Counted from the stretch's first letter, positions 43,165 through 52,490 are shown. The stretch: DNA of 64,000 bases from Fusicatenibacter saccharivorans (GCF_027667425.1 NZ_JAQEGR010000002.1:124001-188000), one strand, 5' to 3'. Translations and numbers: made by a program. Notes: generated by a model not told the origin, from the sequence alone.

Positions 43165-43281
43165 CACAAACTCCCCTCTTGCAAAATGCTGTGCCTTTTC
43201 AGGCAGAAAGTATTTCTGCAGTCAGCAAGAAAAATATGTAGAATGTTCGCAGAAATAAATTACATTTATCATTACAAAAAG

Positions 43282-43310
43282 ATTATAGAAGAAGAACTAG
43301 GAAAAGTCAA
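43282..43310 (-). promoter_or_regulatory. Promoter of the PqqD-precursor-radical SAM arm
   Basis: Minus strand: TTGACT (43310-43305), a 17-bp spacer and TATAAT (43287-43282). This is a near-consensus sigma-A promoter. Confidence 0.8.
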
Positions 43311-43369
43311 GTAAAAACTGGAAAAAGATGGGAATGTAATCTGCTCAAAAACGAAAAACAAATCGCTGT

Positions 43370-43864
43370 GTGCGGACACTCCAGCGGTATCTGTGCGTGA
43401 GCCGTCCGAGACGATTTGGAAAATCTATGGCAGCGGATATGCTGGCGGCTTATTATGACAGAAGCACAGACACCGATGCACTATTTCAGAATTTAAAAAT
43501 CGGCAGAAGTGAAACATATAAAAAACATCGGAATCAGTATGATGTAATAAAAACCAATATGCAGGAATTTTTAAGCGCAACAAGCGGCATTGACGAAATG
43601 CTGCGCATGCTGAACGACTATCTGATTTTTGATCTCAGAGAGCAGTACAGTCAGGTGCGCTTCCGTGATGAAAAGAATCTGGTACAGGTAATGAAAGATC
43701 TGACATACGATAACGAAAAAGAAAACGTATCCATTCCAAACCGCGAAGTATCCCAGGAGTATATCAACGCAATCAGCAGATTTCCATTCTGCAATACAAC
43801 GATGAAAACTCGCTGTGGAAGAATATTTTTATCATTATTCTCGGTTCCTGTGTGTTCCGTGTGA
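43370..43864 (+). pseudogene. Remnant of an AAA-ATPase/PD-(D/E)XK-type (DUF1703-like) gene
   Basis: The 164-residue frame begins inside the ATPase motif region (YLCVSRPRRFGKSMAADMLAAYYDRS, the Walker A block of this large family). It then jumps to DLTYDNEKENVSIPNREVSQEYINAI, which in full proteins lies far downstream near the nuclease-like domain. Intact members have about 500-560 residues. The N-terminus before Walker A is missing and an internal deletion is evident. From about 43789 the sequence turns into an unrelated MATE remnant in another frame. Confidence 0.65.
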
Positions 43865-44007
43865 TCTGGGTGTACACGATTTTCGCGTATTTCCATACCA
43901 TTACGTCACTGTATCTGCTGTATATCTTTTCGTGGAGAATTACCAGTGCGGCGGAGATCCTGTATTTCCGGCATGACTATAAAACGCTGCAGATCAGTCA
44001 AAAATAA
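43789..44007 (+). pseudogene. C-terminal fragment of a MATE-family transporter
   Basis: A 72-residue open frame (NIFIIILGSCVFRVIWVYTIF..., SLYLLYIFSWRITSAAEIL) ending in TAA reproduces the last two to three helices of MATE proteins, with no upstream continuation and no start. It is joined directly to the decayed ATPase gene, so at least two deletions met here, in the strip separating the two arms of the peptide locus. Confidence 0.65.
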
Positions 44008-44041
44008 AATTACGTATTTAATTACAAAAAAGCCACAAAGA

Positions 44042-44070
44042 TTGACGGAGACTCTTTTTTTTGTTATCAT
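44042..44070 (+). promoter_or_regulatory. Promoter of the kinase-peptidase-nucleotidyltransferase-ABC arm
   Basis: TTGACG (44042-44047), a 17-bp spacer and TATCAT (44065-44070), 72 bp before the first start codon. Confidence 0.7.
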
Positions 44071-44141
44071 AAATGCGGAAAAAGGGATCGTGATACGTGG
44101 CGGAGAGAAGGGAAGATCATGGGGAGAAAGAGGAGTTTTTG

Positions 44142-45065
44142 ATGGAAAAAACATTTCAGACAGGGAGTTTTTCCTTCCGGCTGAAGTTTCCGGAAGAGCT
44201 GGTACTTCCGGTGGATATGGAAAAATTTTTGGTGGAAACGGATTCTGCAGATTATACATATATCATTACGGCCGTCGACATATTGCCGGAAGCGGAGGGA
44301 GAGCTGATTGTGGATCGGGTCGATCTGCAGGTGTTTCATACAAAAGAAGGATTGGAGAGCCGCCGGATCGGTGTGAAAGGAGAAGCGCGTCCTTATGCAT
44401 TCTACCGTGAGACTGCGCAAAATCGTGCGGAGGTTTTCGTCGGCAGGTGGTATCTGGCAGAAGTTGAAAAGTATGAAGTTGTTTTTCTTTCCCTCCTTGC
44501 CTTGGAGCGCCGTCTGGCAGAGCAGCCGTGCCTGATTCTGCACTGTGCATACACGGAGTATCAGGGGAAAGCAATGCTCTTTTCTGCACCATCGGGAACG
44601 GGCAAAACCACGCAGGCGGAACTCTGGGAACAGTACCGGGGAAGCCGTACCGTAAATGGGGATAAGGCATTGCTGGAATATGATGGCACAGCGTGGACAG
44701 CAAACGGCTGGCCGGTCTGCGGAACATCAGGAGTCTGCGAAAACAAAAAGCTCCCGGTCGGATGCATTGTAATGCTGAGCCAGGCAAAGACGAATCAGGC
44801 GTGGCGGCTGCGTCCGGCAGAGGCATTTACGAGTCTGTACGGACAGATCACCATGAACCGCTGGGACAGGGAGGGAATGGTGCACAGTCTCGACCTTCTC
44901 GAACAGCTTGCTGGAAAAGTTCCGGTGTATCATCTGGCGTGCGACATTTCAGAAGATGCGGTGAAAACGCTGGAGCAGGAGATCGGGGCCGGTTCGTTCG
45001 AAAGTGAAACATATGCAGCTGCACTGCACAAAAACATGATTCAGAAAAGGGAGAAACATGCATGA
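44142..45065 (+). CDS. HPr-kinase-like P-loop protein of the peptide locus
   Basis: A 307-residue protein whose C-terminal half is an HPrK/PEP-carboxykinase-like P-loop domain: FSAPSGTGKTTQAELW with Lys155, then VNGDKALL, the equivalent of the HPrK (N)DD motif. The N-terminal 130 residues are specific to this group. HPrK-like proteins occur in paeninodin-type lasso peptide clusters, where one phosphorylates the peptide; here it probably acts on the product of 42422-42829 or on a carrier. The ATG at 44142 follows GAGGAG and is preferred to one 15 codons upstream. Its last 4 bp overlap the next start (ATGA). Confidence 0.8.
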   Translation: MEKTFQTGSFSFRLKFPEELVLPVDMEKFLVETDSADYTYIITAVDILPEAEGELIVDRVDLQVFHTKEGLESRRIGVKGEARPYAFYRETAQNRAEVFVGRWYLAEVEKYEVVFLSLLALERRLAEQPCLILHCAYTEYQGKAMLFSAPSGTGKTTQAELWEQYRGSRTVNGDKALLEYDGTAWTANGWPVCGTSGVCENKKLPVGCIVMLSQAKTNQAWRLRPAEAFTSLYGQITMNRWDREGMVHSLDLLEQLAGKVPVYHLACDISEDAVKTLEQEIGAGSFESETYAAALHKNMIQKREKHA

Positions 45066-45553
45066 AAATGATGGATACACGTGCCTATGTCGGAATGCTG
45101 AAAGAACTTGTAGAGCAGGGCAGAGAAATGCGTATGGTGATTTCCGGGAGCAGCATGGCGCCGTTTCTGATTCATGGACGCGACAGTATTTTCTTCCGAG
45201 CGCCGGAGCGGGAACTTCGGAGAGGTGATATCGTATTTTATGAGCGGCCGGGCGGACAGTTTGTCGTGCATCGGATCTGCCGCGTTCATGCAGACGGTTA
45301 TGACATAATCGGGGATGCACAGACGGAAATCGAGCATCATGTGCAACGGAAGCAGATCTTTGCACGGGTGACAAAAGTGGAACGAAAAGGAAAAATACTT
45401 GTACCGGGAACGTTCTGGTGGGAGTTTTTTGCACAGGTCTGGATTCGCATCATCCCGCTTCGCCCGATTCTGATGCATGGATATGCCCGGTTATTCGGTG
45501 TGGATAAAAAGAAAAATGATGCGTGCACAGAAAATGAAAGGAAAAGAAGATGA
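45062..45553 (+). CDS. S24/S26-type signal peptidase-like protease
   Basis: A 163-residue protein with the S26 pattern ISGSSMAPFLIHGRDSIFF (nucleophile Ser31), GDIVFYE, VVHRI with His70 where bacterial type I peptidases have the catalytic Lys (the SipW/archaeal type), and IIGDAQTE. There is one hydrophobic stretch near the C-terminus (WWEFFAQVWIRIIPL) but no N-terminal anchor. ATGA overlaps couple it to both neighbours. It may remove the leader of the modified peptide; the ABC transporter in this operon lacks a C39 peptidase domain, so some protease is needed. Confidence 0.8.
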   Translation: MKMMDTRAYVGMLKELVEQGREMRMVISGSSMAPFLIHGRDSIFFRAPERELRRGDIVFYERPGGQFVVHRICRVHADGYDIIGDAQTEIEHHVQRKQIFARVTKVERKGKILVPGTFWWEFFAQVWIRIIPLRPILMHGYARLFGVDKKKNDACTENERKRR

Positions 45554-46866
45554 TTACAGAAACAGAAACCGCATTCCTTGCGGTGATTTGTGCGTTTTTG
45601 ACAGAAGAAAAAGCATCGCCGGCGGAAATTCAGGCGCTGACAGAAAAACAATGGAATCATCTGTTTGTCCTAGCGGCACAGCATTCGCTGCTGTCAGCGG
45701 TCTACGATGTTGTGGGCAAAACACCGGAATTTGCAGAACTTCCGGACGAGCTTCGCAGACAGGTAAAAACGCAGGCAATGCAGAGTGTTTTGCAGCAGGT
45801 TTCGCGTACAGCGCTGTTTCTTTCCGATGAAAAGGAGCTGGAGCATCTGGGCGTGCAGCCGCTGGTGATGAAAGGAATTGTGTGCAGAAGTCTCTATCCG
45901 AAGCCGGATCTGCGCCCGTCCGGGGATGAGGATCTTCTGATTTCGGCAAAGGATTTTGCAACAGTAGATGCCTGTTTTATGAGGAAGGGCTTTGTGCGGG
46001 ACAAAGAAACCGCAATGCCAAATGGTGCCAAAGACGGTGATGCCCCGGAAGAGATGGGCTACATTCATCCGAAAACAGGGGTCTTCTATGAAATACATAC
46101 CAGGCTGTTCAGCACAGAATCCTCTGCCTATGGTTATCTGAACCGTGCATTTTCCGATGTTTTTGCGCATCCATCCAGGGTGGAAGTGCAGGGTCAGAGT
46201 ATCTTTACCTTAGAAGAAACGCATCATCTTTTCTATCTTCTCTGTCACAGCTTCAAGCACTTTCTTCACGGCGGCGTCGGGATCCGTCAGATCTGTGATA
46301 TGGTACAGATGATTCGTATATATGGAAGAAAAATAGACTGGGAAATGTTCTGGCAGCTGTGCGAAGAGTATCATATGACGTGCTTCTGTATCAATCTGCT
46401 GGATATCGGCGAGCGGTATCTGGGCTTTTCCTATGAAGCAAGTGGGGCAGTCCGTGCCGCAAAGAAGCTTCACTCGGATTCCGAAGCGCTTCTGATCGAT
46501 ATTCTCGATGCCGGTTCGTTCGGAAAATCGAGCGCGGGACGGATCCACAGTGCAAACATTACCCTGTATGCGGCAGAAACCGGAATGGAAAAGCACACAG
46601 CCGGGGGAATCTGGAAATCGCTGGTTCCGGAAGCTTCCTATATGAAAAACAAGTATCCCTATGCGGCGAGGTATCCGTTTTTGCTCCCGGCTGCATACGT
46701 GGAGCGAATCCTGAAATGGCTGGGGCAGGGAGAAAAAGGACAGAAATTGAGCATTGAAGTGGGTGCGGGACGTGTCGAATTGTTGAAGAAATACGATATG
46801 ATCCGCACCGCAGACGGGAAAAAGAGAGGAGGCGCGCATGCAGGAAGAATCCAAAGAGAAAAGTAA
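45550..46866 (+). CDS. Nucleotidyltransferase-family protein of the peptide locus
   Basis: A 438-residue protein of the uncharacterised nucleotidyltransferase group seen in lasso and other RiPP clusters. The key block is LVMKGIVCRSLYPKPDLRPSGDEDLLI (about residues 109-135), in which Gly-Asp-x-Asp would bind metal. The HPS-like helical segment ETHHLFYLLCHSFKHFLHGGVGIRQICDM is also typical. It overlaps the peptidase stop by 4 bp and the ABC gene by 29 bp. Nucleotidylation of a peptide or of another component is possible; no substrate is known. Confidence 0.8.
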   Translation: MITETETAFLAVICAFLTEEKASPAEIQALTEKQWNHLFVLAAQHSLLSAVYDVVGKTPEFAELPDELRRQVKTQAMQSVLQQVSRTALFLSDEKELEHLGVQPLVMKGIVCRSLYPKPDLRPSGDEDLLISAKDFATVDACFMRKGFVRDKETAMPNGAKDGDAPEEMGYIHPKTGVFYEIHTRLFSTESSAYGYLNRAFSDVFAHPSRVEVQGQSIFTLEETHHLFYLLCHSFKHFLHGGVGIRQICDMVQMIRIYGRKIDWEMFWQLCEEYHMTCFCINLLDIGERYLGFSYEASGAVRAAKKLHSDSEALLIDILDAGSFGKSSAGRIHSANITLYAAETGMEKHTAGGIWKSLVPEASYMKNKYPYAARYPFLLPAAYVERILKWLGQGEKGQKLSIEVGAGRVELLKKYDMIRTADGKKRGGAHAGRIQREK

Positions 46867-48628
46867 AGACGCTCCCTTTGAGTCTATCCGCATCCTGTCG
46901 GAGCGATGGAAAAATGGAACGTTCTCTGAAATCATCGATGACTGGAAATGGATTTTTGGCTACAGTGCGCGCTATAAAGGTGCGATCGTTTTTTACACGA
47001 TTCTCGGCATCTTAAGCACTTCTCTTGGCCTTGTCAGCAGCGTGGCAGGAAAATACCTGATCGATATCATCACCGGATACCAGATACAGAAGCTCCCGCT
47101 GCTGCTTTGCATCATGATCGGAAGCACCGTGTTCAGCCTTGGGTTTGAGAGTGTCATCAACCGCATTTCAACGAAGCTTGGTATCGCCATCAACAACGAC
47201 ATCCAGGCGGATATTTTTGACAAAATCGTTGATGCGGACTGGCTGGAAATCAGCAAATACGCAAACGGTGACGTACTCAACCGTTTCAACGGCGACATTG
47301 GAACGGTCAGCGGCAACGCAATCAGCTGGCTCCCGACGATTATCATTGCCGTGTATCGGTTTATTGCCACCTTTTTCGTAATCCTGCATTATGACTGGGT
47401 CATGGCACTGATTGCTTTTTTAAGCGCACCGTTCCTGCTTCTGATGTCCCGGTTTATGATCCGCCGTCAGCGGGAATACAGCAAAAAAGTGCGCGAGATG
47501 AGCAGCAACCTGATGAGCTTTGAGGTAGAAGCATTCTACAATTTTGATACCATCAAATCGTTTGGCATTGCGCCGTATTACAGCAAAAAGATGCGCTGGT
47601 GGCAGGGACTTTTCAAAGACATCAGCCTGAAATATAATCTGTTTACGATTAAAACCAATATTGTAATGTCCATTCTCGGGAGTGCGGTGGAGTTTACGGC
47701 ATTCGGATACTGTCTGTTCCGTCTGTGGACGCACGACATTACCTATGGAACCATGACGTTGTTCCTGCAGCAGCGGAGCAACCTTTCCGGCGCGTTTGGA
47801 AACGTGATTTCGATTATTCCGTCCTTCCTCAACAGCTCCGTCTCGGCGCACCGGATCCGTGAGCTCGTGGAGCTGCCAAAAGAAATCCATATCCCGGAGA
47901 GTGCCGCGCTTGATCCGCTGGCAAAGGATGGCTTCCGGGTACAGATGCACGGGGTAGAATTTTCTTATATAGAAGGAAATAAAGTAATCACCAAATCGGA
48001 GTTTCAGGCCGCTCCCGGCGAGATCGTAGCGCTGGTCGGCCCGTCCGGCGAGGGAAAAACAACGATGATCCGCCTGATTCTCGGTCTCATCCGCCCGCAG
48101 GAGGGGGAAACCGTGATCATTGTCTCAAACGGAAAGACGGTTCCCATGAACGCTGAAACGCGTCATCTCTTCGCGTATGTTCCGCAGGGAAATACGATCC
48201 TTTCCGGCACAATCGCCGAAAATATGCGTATGGTAAAAGAGGATGCGACCGACGAGGAGATCATTGAGGCACTCAAAATCTCCTGCGCCTGGGATTTCGT
48301 CCAGCATCTGCCGGATACCATCAACAGCCGCGTCGGGGAACGTGGCCGCGGTTTCTCCGAAGGCCAGTCCCAGCGGCTTGCCATCGCCCGTGCCGTCCTC
48401 CGCGATGCCCCGGTGCTGCTTCTCGATGAAGCCACCTCGGCACTGGATGTCACGACGGAACGAAACGTCCTCCGAAACATCATCCGTCAGCGTCCCAACA
48501 AAACCTGTATCGTTACGACGCACCGTCCGAGTGTCCTCAGCCTCTGCCAGAGAGTTTACCGTGTCATGAATGGAACCGTGACCGAACTCGATGGGGCAGA
48601 AGGGGCAAAGATGGTGGAAGATTTTTGA
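46838..48628 (+). CDS. ABC exporter (fused membrane and ATPase domains) of the peptide locus
   Basis: A 596-residue half transporter. Six membrane helices occupy about residues 45-340. The ATPase domain has Walker A GPSGEGKTT (Lys407), the variant signature GFSEGQSQR, Walker B VLLLDEATSALD and the H-loop TTHRPS. There is no N-terminal C39 peptidase domain. The ATG sits 29 bp inside the nucleotidyltransferase gene after AGAGGAGG. It probably exports the mature peptide as a homodimer. It is the last gene of this arm; no strong terminator follows. Confidence 0.92.
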   Translation: MQEESKEKSKDAPFESIRILSERWKNGTFSEIIDDWKWIFGYSARYKGAIVFYTILGILSTSLGLVSSVAGKYLIDIITGYQIQKLPLLLCIMIGSTVFSLGFESVINRISTKLGIAINNDIQADIFDKIVDADWLEISKYANGDVLNRFNGDIGTVSGNAISWLPTIIIAVYRFIATFFVILHYDWVMALIAFLSAPFLLLMSRFMIRRQREYSKKVREMSSNLMSFEVEAFYNFDTIKSFGIAPYYSKKMRWWQGLFKDISLKYNLFTIKTNIVMSILGSAVEFTAFGYCLFRLWTHDITYGTMTLFLQQRSNLSGAFGNVISIIPSFLNSSVSAHRIRELVELPKEIHIPESAALDPLAKDGFRVQMHGVEFSYIEGNKVITKSEFQAAPGEIVALVGPSGEGKTTMIRLILGLIRPQEGETVIIVSNGKTVPMNAETRHLFAYVPQGNTILSGTIAENMRMVKEDATDEEIIEALKISCAWDFVQHLPDTINSRVGERGRGFSEGQSQRLAIARAVLRDAPVLLLDEATSALDVTTERNVLRNIIRQRPNKTCIVTTHRPSVLSLCQRVYRVMNGTVTELDGAEGAKMVEDF

Positions 48629-48713
48629 CAGAAAAAAGACACAAAAAAGACACAAAGGTCGGAAGAGTGATACTTCAAAGTCAAATCAGTTATAGAGTTG
48701 CAAGTCAAAATCC

Positions 48714-48722
48714 TGCTATAAT
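48714..48722 (+). promoter_or_regulatory. Extended -10 promoter of the second sugar importer
   Basis: TGC followed by TATAAT (48717-48722) is an extended -10 element. No good -35 box is seen at 17 bp, which fits activation by the YesN-type regulator encoded downstream. The lipoprotein start is 48 bp away. Confidence 0.55.
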
Positions 48723-48770
48723 ACAACCATCAAAGGTCACACAACACGATACGTGAAAAGGAGAAAAAGT

Positions 48771-50294
48771 ATGAAGAAAAAAGTGTTAGCAGGCATTCTT
48801 GCGGCAACCATGGCATTTTCCATGGCAGCATGCGGAAGCACAGGATCCAGTTCTGATTCCGGTTCCTCCGCAGCTTCCGGAAGCACAGCAAAGACAGAGG
48901 AAAAAGGCGAGCCGTACACTGTAACTATGGTACTGCAGGGCAGCCAGCAGCAGGATGAAGAGAGAATCGAAGAAAAAATCAACGAGATTCTGGAGCCGGA
49001 GCTGAATGCAAAGCTCGATATCGTTGTTCTTCCGTGGGCAAGCGCATCTCAGCAGTTACAGCTGATGCTTTCCGGCGATGAGAAAATCGATCTTCTGTAC
49101 ACAAATGCAACAACAGCTGTACAGTATATGCATTCCGGCCAGATCATGGATATGTCTGAACTGATTGACAAATACGGCACAAACCTGAAAGATATCTATG
49201 GCGAGGATATTGCAAAAACAAATCAGATTGATGGGTTTGTCTATGGCGTTCCGAACCAGATCGAACGAGGCAGCATTCCAGCCATCTTCATGAGAAAAGA
49301 CCTGGTAGAAAAGTATAATATCAATACCGATGAAATCAAAGAGCCGAAGGATATGGAGAAAGTATTTGAGACCGTACAGGCAGGCGAGCCTGATATGACA
49401 ATGCTGTTCTCCAGCAACAACAGTGATACGCCTCTGAGCCGTCTGTCCCGCGCTGATGGACTTGGCGATGCCAACACGGGCGCTCTGATGGATCAGACCA
49501 ACAGCACAACCGTAGAAAACTACTTTGCAAGCGACTGGTACAAGGAGACTGCAACTATGCTGCATGACTGGTATCAGAAAGGCTACATCAGCAAGGATGC
49601 CGGAACAAACACAGAAAACTGGAGAACCGTATGCAAAGCAGGAAATCTCTTCTCCTTGTTCTTTGCTTATCATCCAGGTACCCCGGTTGAGTTCCAGAGC
49701 TCCACAGGATATGAGTTTGAAATCGTACCGTTCTATGATCAGCCGATCATCAACTCATCCTCTTACGGCGGAATTATCTTCTCTGTAGCACAGAACTCCG
49801 AAAATCCGGAAAAAGCAATGCAGGTTCTCGATTATATCTATGGCAGCCCGGAGGTCATGAACCTTCTGAACTGGGGCGAAGAGGGAACCGACTATGTAGT
49901 AGAAGATGAAGAAAACGGAATCATCAACTACCCGGACGGTGTAACAGCAGACAATGCAGGCTACAGCTTTAACTGTGGATGGGAGCTTCCGAACCAGTTC
50001 ATCGCATACAAATGGGATGGATCTGACCCGCAGCTCTGGGACAAAATGCAGGAGTTCAACGCTTCCGGTATCGAGTCGAAAGCACTGGGATTTGTCTTTG
50101 ATAACAGCGAATATGCGGATCAGGTATCAGCCCTGAACAACGTAATCAGCCAGTACAACGGCGCACTTAGCAGCGGCTCCGGAGATCCGGAAGAACTGCT
50201 TCCACAGTTCCTTGAGGCGCTGGACGATGCGGGAATCGACGATGTCATTGCTGCAAAGCAGGAGCAGCTGGATGCATTTCTTGCAGAGAAATAG
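48771..50294 (+). CDS. Extracellular sugar-binding lipoprotein (second LplA-type importer)
   Basis: A 507-residue lipoprotein with a signal peptide ending SMAAC (lipidated Cys21) and a Ser/Gly-rich linker. It has the domain size of LplA-like binding proteins, shorter than the one at 6935 and clearly divergent from it. The ATG at 48771 after AAAAGGAG is chosen over one six codons upstream. A hairpin at 50362-50395 separates it from the permease genes, the same plan as in the first importer. The GH3 enzyme downstream suggests beta-glucosides or xylosides as ligand; this is inferred. Confidence 0.9.
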   Translation: MKKKVLAGILAATMAFSMAACGSTGSSSDSGSSAASGSTAKTEEKGEPYTVTMVLQGSQQQDEERIEEKINEILEPELNAKLDIVVLPWASASQQLQLMLSGDEKIDLLYTNATTAVQYMHSGQIMDMSELIDKYGTNLKDIYGEDIAKTNQIDGFVYGVPNQIERGSIPAIFMRKDLVEKYNINTDEIKEPKDMEKVFETVQAGEPDMTMLFSSNNSDTPLSRLSRADGLGDANTGALMDQTNSTTVENYFASDWYKETATMLHDWYQKGYISKDAGTNTENWRTVCKAGNLFSLFFAYHPGTPVEFQSSTGYEFEIVPFYDQPIINSSSYGGIIFSVAQNSENPEKAMQVLDYIYGSPEVMNLLNWGEEGTDYVVEDEENGIINYPDGVTADNAGYSFNCGWELPNQFIAYKWDGSDPQLWDKMQEFNASGIESKALGFVFDNSEYADQVSALNNVISQYNGALSSGSGDPEELLPQFLEALDDAGIDDVIAAKQEQLDAFLAEK

Positions 50295-50361
50295 GCACCA
50301 TAATTTGTAAAAAGAGCACGACCGGGGCGGAAAAAAATCCGGTGTGATACAGTAACCGAAG

Positions 50362-50395
50362 GCTCCACTCTTACCAGAAAAGATGTGGAGCTTTC
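50362..50395 (+). terminator. Hairpin between second binding protein and permeases
   Basis: GCTCCAC (50362-50368) pairs with GTGGAGC (50385-50391), followed by TTTCTCT. Probably a partial terminator. Confidence 0.6.
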
Positions 50396-50445
50396 TCTGT
50401 GAAAGAACCTGAAAAAAACAGCCCTCATAAAAGGAGAGACGCTTT

Positions 50446-51384
50446 ATGAAAAAAGCAGAGGTTAAAAAAGGAAAAAAGAAAAACGCGCTGAAGGAATACT
50501 GGCCGCTTTATCTGATGATGCTTCCGGCACTTCTGTATCTGCTGATTAACAACTATATCCCAATGGCAGGTATGGTGATTGCGTTTAAAAAACTGAACTT
50601 TGCAAAAGGTATCTGGGCAAGCCCGTGGGCAGGACTTAAAAATTTCAAATTCCTGTTTGCTTCCAAGGATGCATGGATTATTACAAGAAATACGCTGTTG
50701 TATAACATTGCATTTATTCTTGTAAACATGGTAGTCGGAATTGCCATTGCGATTCTGATTACGGAGATAAGAAACACAAAGCTCAAAAAGATATATCAGA
50801 GTGCGATTCTTCTTCCGTTCCTGATGTCCATGGTTATCTTAAGCTACATCGTATATGCGCTTCTGAGTGCAGAAAATGGTCTTGTCAACAACTCCATCCT
50901 TCCGTTGTTCCACATTGACCCGATTCAGTGGTACCAGAAACCGAAATACTGGCCGGCGATCCTGATTATCGCGAACTGCTGGAAGGGCGTAGGATACGGA
51001 TGCCTGATTTACATCGCATCCCTGATCGGTATCGATCCTTCCTTCTATGAGGCTGCAAGACTGGACGGTGCAAGCAAATGGCAGGAGATTACGAAAATCA
51101 CACTGCCGAGCCTCGTTCCGACCATCATCACCCTGCTGCTCCTCAGCATCGGAAGAATTTTCTATTCCGATTTCGGTCTGTTCTATCAGGTGCCGATGAA
51201 CTCCGGTGTTCTGTTCCCGACCACAAACGTTATCGATACCTACGTATACCGTGCCCTGATTGAACAAGGAAATATCAGTATGTCATCTGCAGCCGGTGTA
51301 TACCAGTCTCTGGTAGGCTTCTGTGTCGTAATGTTGAGCAACTGGATTGTCCGCAAAGTAGACAAAGACCAGGCATTATTCTAG
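50446..51384 (+). CDS. ABC sugar importer permease, LplB type (second importer)
   Basis: A 312-residue permease with a Lys-rich N-terminus, six predicted helices and the EAA loop YEAARLDGASKWQEITKITLPS. The sequence INNYIPMAGMVIAFKKLNF in the first helix region is typical of LplB proteins. The start follows AAAGGAG. It partners with the next gene product, and the ATPase must come from elsewhere. Confidence 0.92.
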   Translation: MKKAEVKKGKKKNALKEYWPLYLMMLPALLYLLINNYIPMAGMVIAFKKLNFAKGIWASPWAGLKNFKFLFASKDAWIITRNTLLYNIAFILVNMVVGIAIAILITEIRNTKLKKIYQSAILLPFLMSMVILSYIVYALLSAENGLVNNSILPLFHIDPIQWYQKPKYWPAILIIANCWKGVGYGCLIYIASLIGIDPSFYEAARLDGASKWQEITKITLPSLVPTIITLLLLSIGRIFYSDFGLFYQVPMNSGVLFPTTNVIDTYVYRALIEQGNISMSSAAGVYQSLVGFCVVMLSNWIVRKVDKDQALF

Positions 51385-51396
51385 GAGGATGGAAGT

Positions 51397-52299
51397 ATGA
51401 CAAATTCAAAAAAAGCAAAACGTTTCCAGTTCTGGATTAATGTAGTACTCATTCTGATTACGTTATCCATTATACTGCCGTTTGTACTCGTATTTATTTC
51501 CTCACTGACCGATGAAAACACACTGATCCGCAACGGATATTCGTTCTTCCCGGAGAAATTCAGCTTCTATGCTTACTCCTATATCATCCGCCAGGGCGAG
51601 AAAATCCTGAGAGCATACGGAATTACCATTTTTGTAACCATCGTCGGTACCGCTGCAAACCTTGCGATGTCCGCTCTGTTGGCATATCCGCTTTCGATTA
51701 AAAAGCTGCCGTACCGCAGAGCAATTACCTTTTTCGTATTCTTCACGATGCTGTTCAACGGCGGACTGGTGCCGACCTACTTGATGTATGTAAAGTATTT
51801 TCACATCAAAAACACGATCTGGGCATTGATTGTTCCGGGCTTCCTGTTAAGTGCAAACAACGTGCTGATGATCCGAAGCTACTTTAACACCAGTATCCCG
51901 GACGCGCTGTTCGAGGCGGCCAAAATCGATGGCGCAGGACACATGAAGATTTTCACCAGCATCACACTGCCGCTTGGAAAACCGATTCTGGTAACCATGG
52001 GACTGTTTTCCGCACTTGGCTATTGGAATGACTGGACAAATGGTTTATACTATTTATCAGGAAATGAAGGCCAGAAGCTTTACAGTATCCAGAACCTGCT
52101 GAACCAGATGATCACCGATATTCAGTACCTGGCAAGTGGAAAAGTAACCGGAAATATCGGTGCCGAGGTGGCAAAGCTGCCGACAACCTCGATCCGTATG
52201 GCAATCGCATTTATCGCCATGCTGCCGTTGTTTATCATCTATCCGTTCCTTCAGAAATACTTCGCAGAAGGTATCACACTTGGCGCGGTAAAGGGATGA
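51397..52299 (+). CDS. ABC sugar importer permease, YtcP type (second importer)
   Basis: A 300-residue permease with six predicted helices and the EAA loop FEAAKIDGAGHMKIFTSITLPL. The end PFLQKYFAEGITLGAVKG is the YtcP/LplC signature. The start follows AGGAGG, 12 bp after the first permease. A strong terminator follows at 52352-52400. Confidence 0.92.
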   Translation: MTNSKKAKRFQFWINVVLILITLSIILPFVLVFISSLTDENTLIRNGYSFFPEKFSFYAYSYIIRQGEKILRAYGITIFVTIVGTAANLAMSALLAYPLSIKKLPYRRAITFFVFFTMLFNGGLVPTYLMYVKYFHIKNTIWALIVPGFLLSANNVLMIRSYFNTSIPDALFEAAKIDGAGHMKIFTSITLPLGKPILVTMGLFSALGYWNDWTNGLYYLSGNEGQKLYSIQNLLNQMITDIQYLASGKVTGNIGAEVAKLPTTSIRMAIAFIAMLPLFIIYPFLQKYFAEGITLGAVKG

Positions 52300-52351
52300 T
52301 TTTCCATGCAGGAATAAAAAAGAGAAACATTTCGGTGTTTCCGACATAAAT

Positions 52352-52400
52352 CAGAAAAACAGTACAGACTCATGGAAACATGAGGTGTACTGTTTTTCTG
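52352..52400 (+). terminator. Terminator of the second sugar importer
   Basis: Arms of 22-23 bp beginning CAGAAAAACAGTACA and ending TGTACTGTTTTTCTG, with one bulge and a GAAAC-type loop. The A- and T-runs make it effective in both directions. Confidence 0.88.
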
Positions 52401-52490
52401 CTGTATTATATTCAGAAAAAAAGATCAGTTCGTAAAATCAAACACGGAAAAATTTCGAGTGTACCGGAACAGAAAAAAGGAGGAAACTTC

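Noticed and set aside
41180..48628. Classical lasso peptide cluster
   Set aside because: No asparagine-synthetase-like cyclase or transglutaminase-like protease is encoded, and a radical SAM enzyme is present instead.
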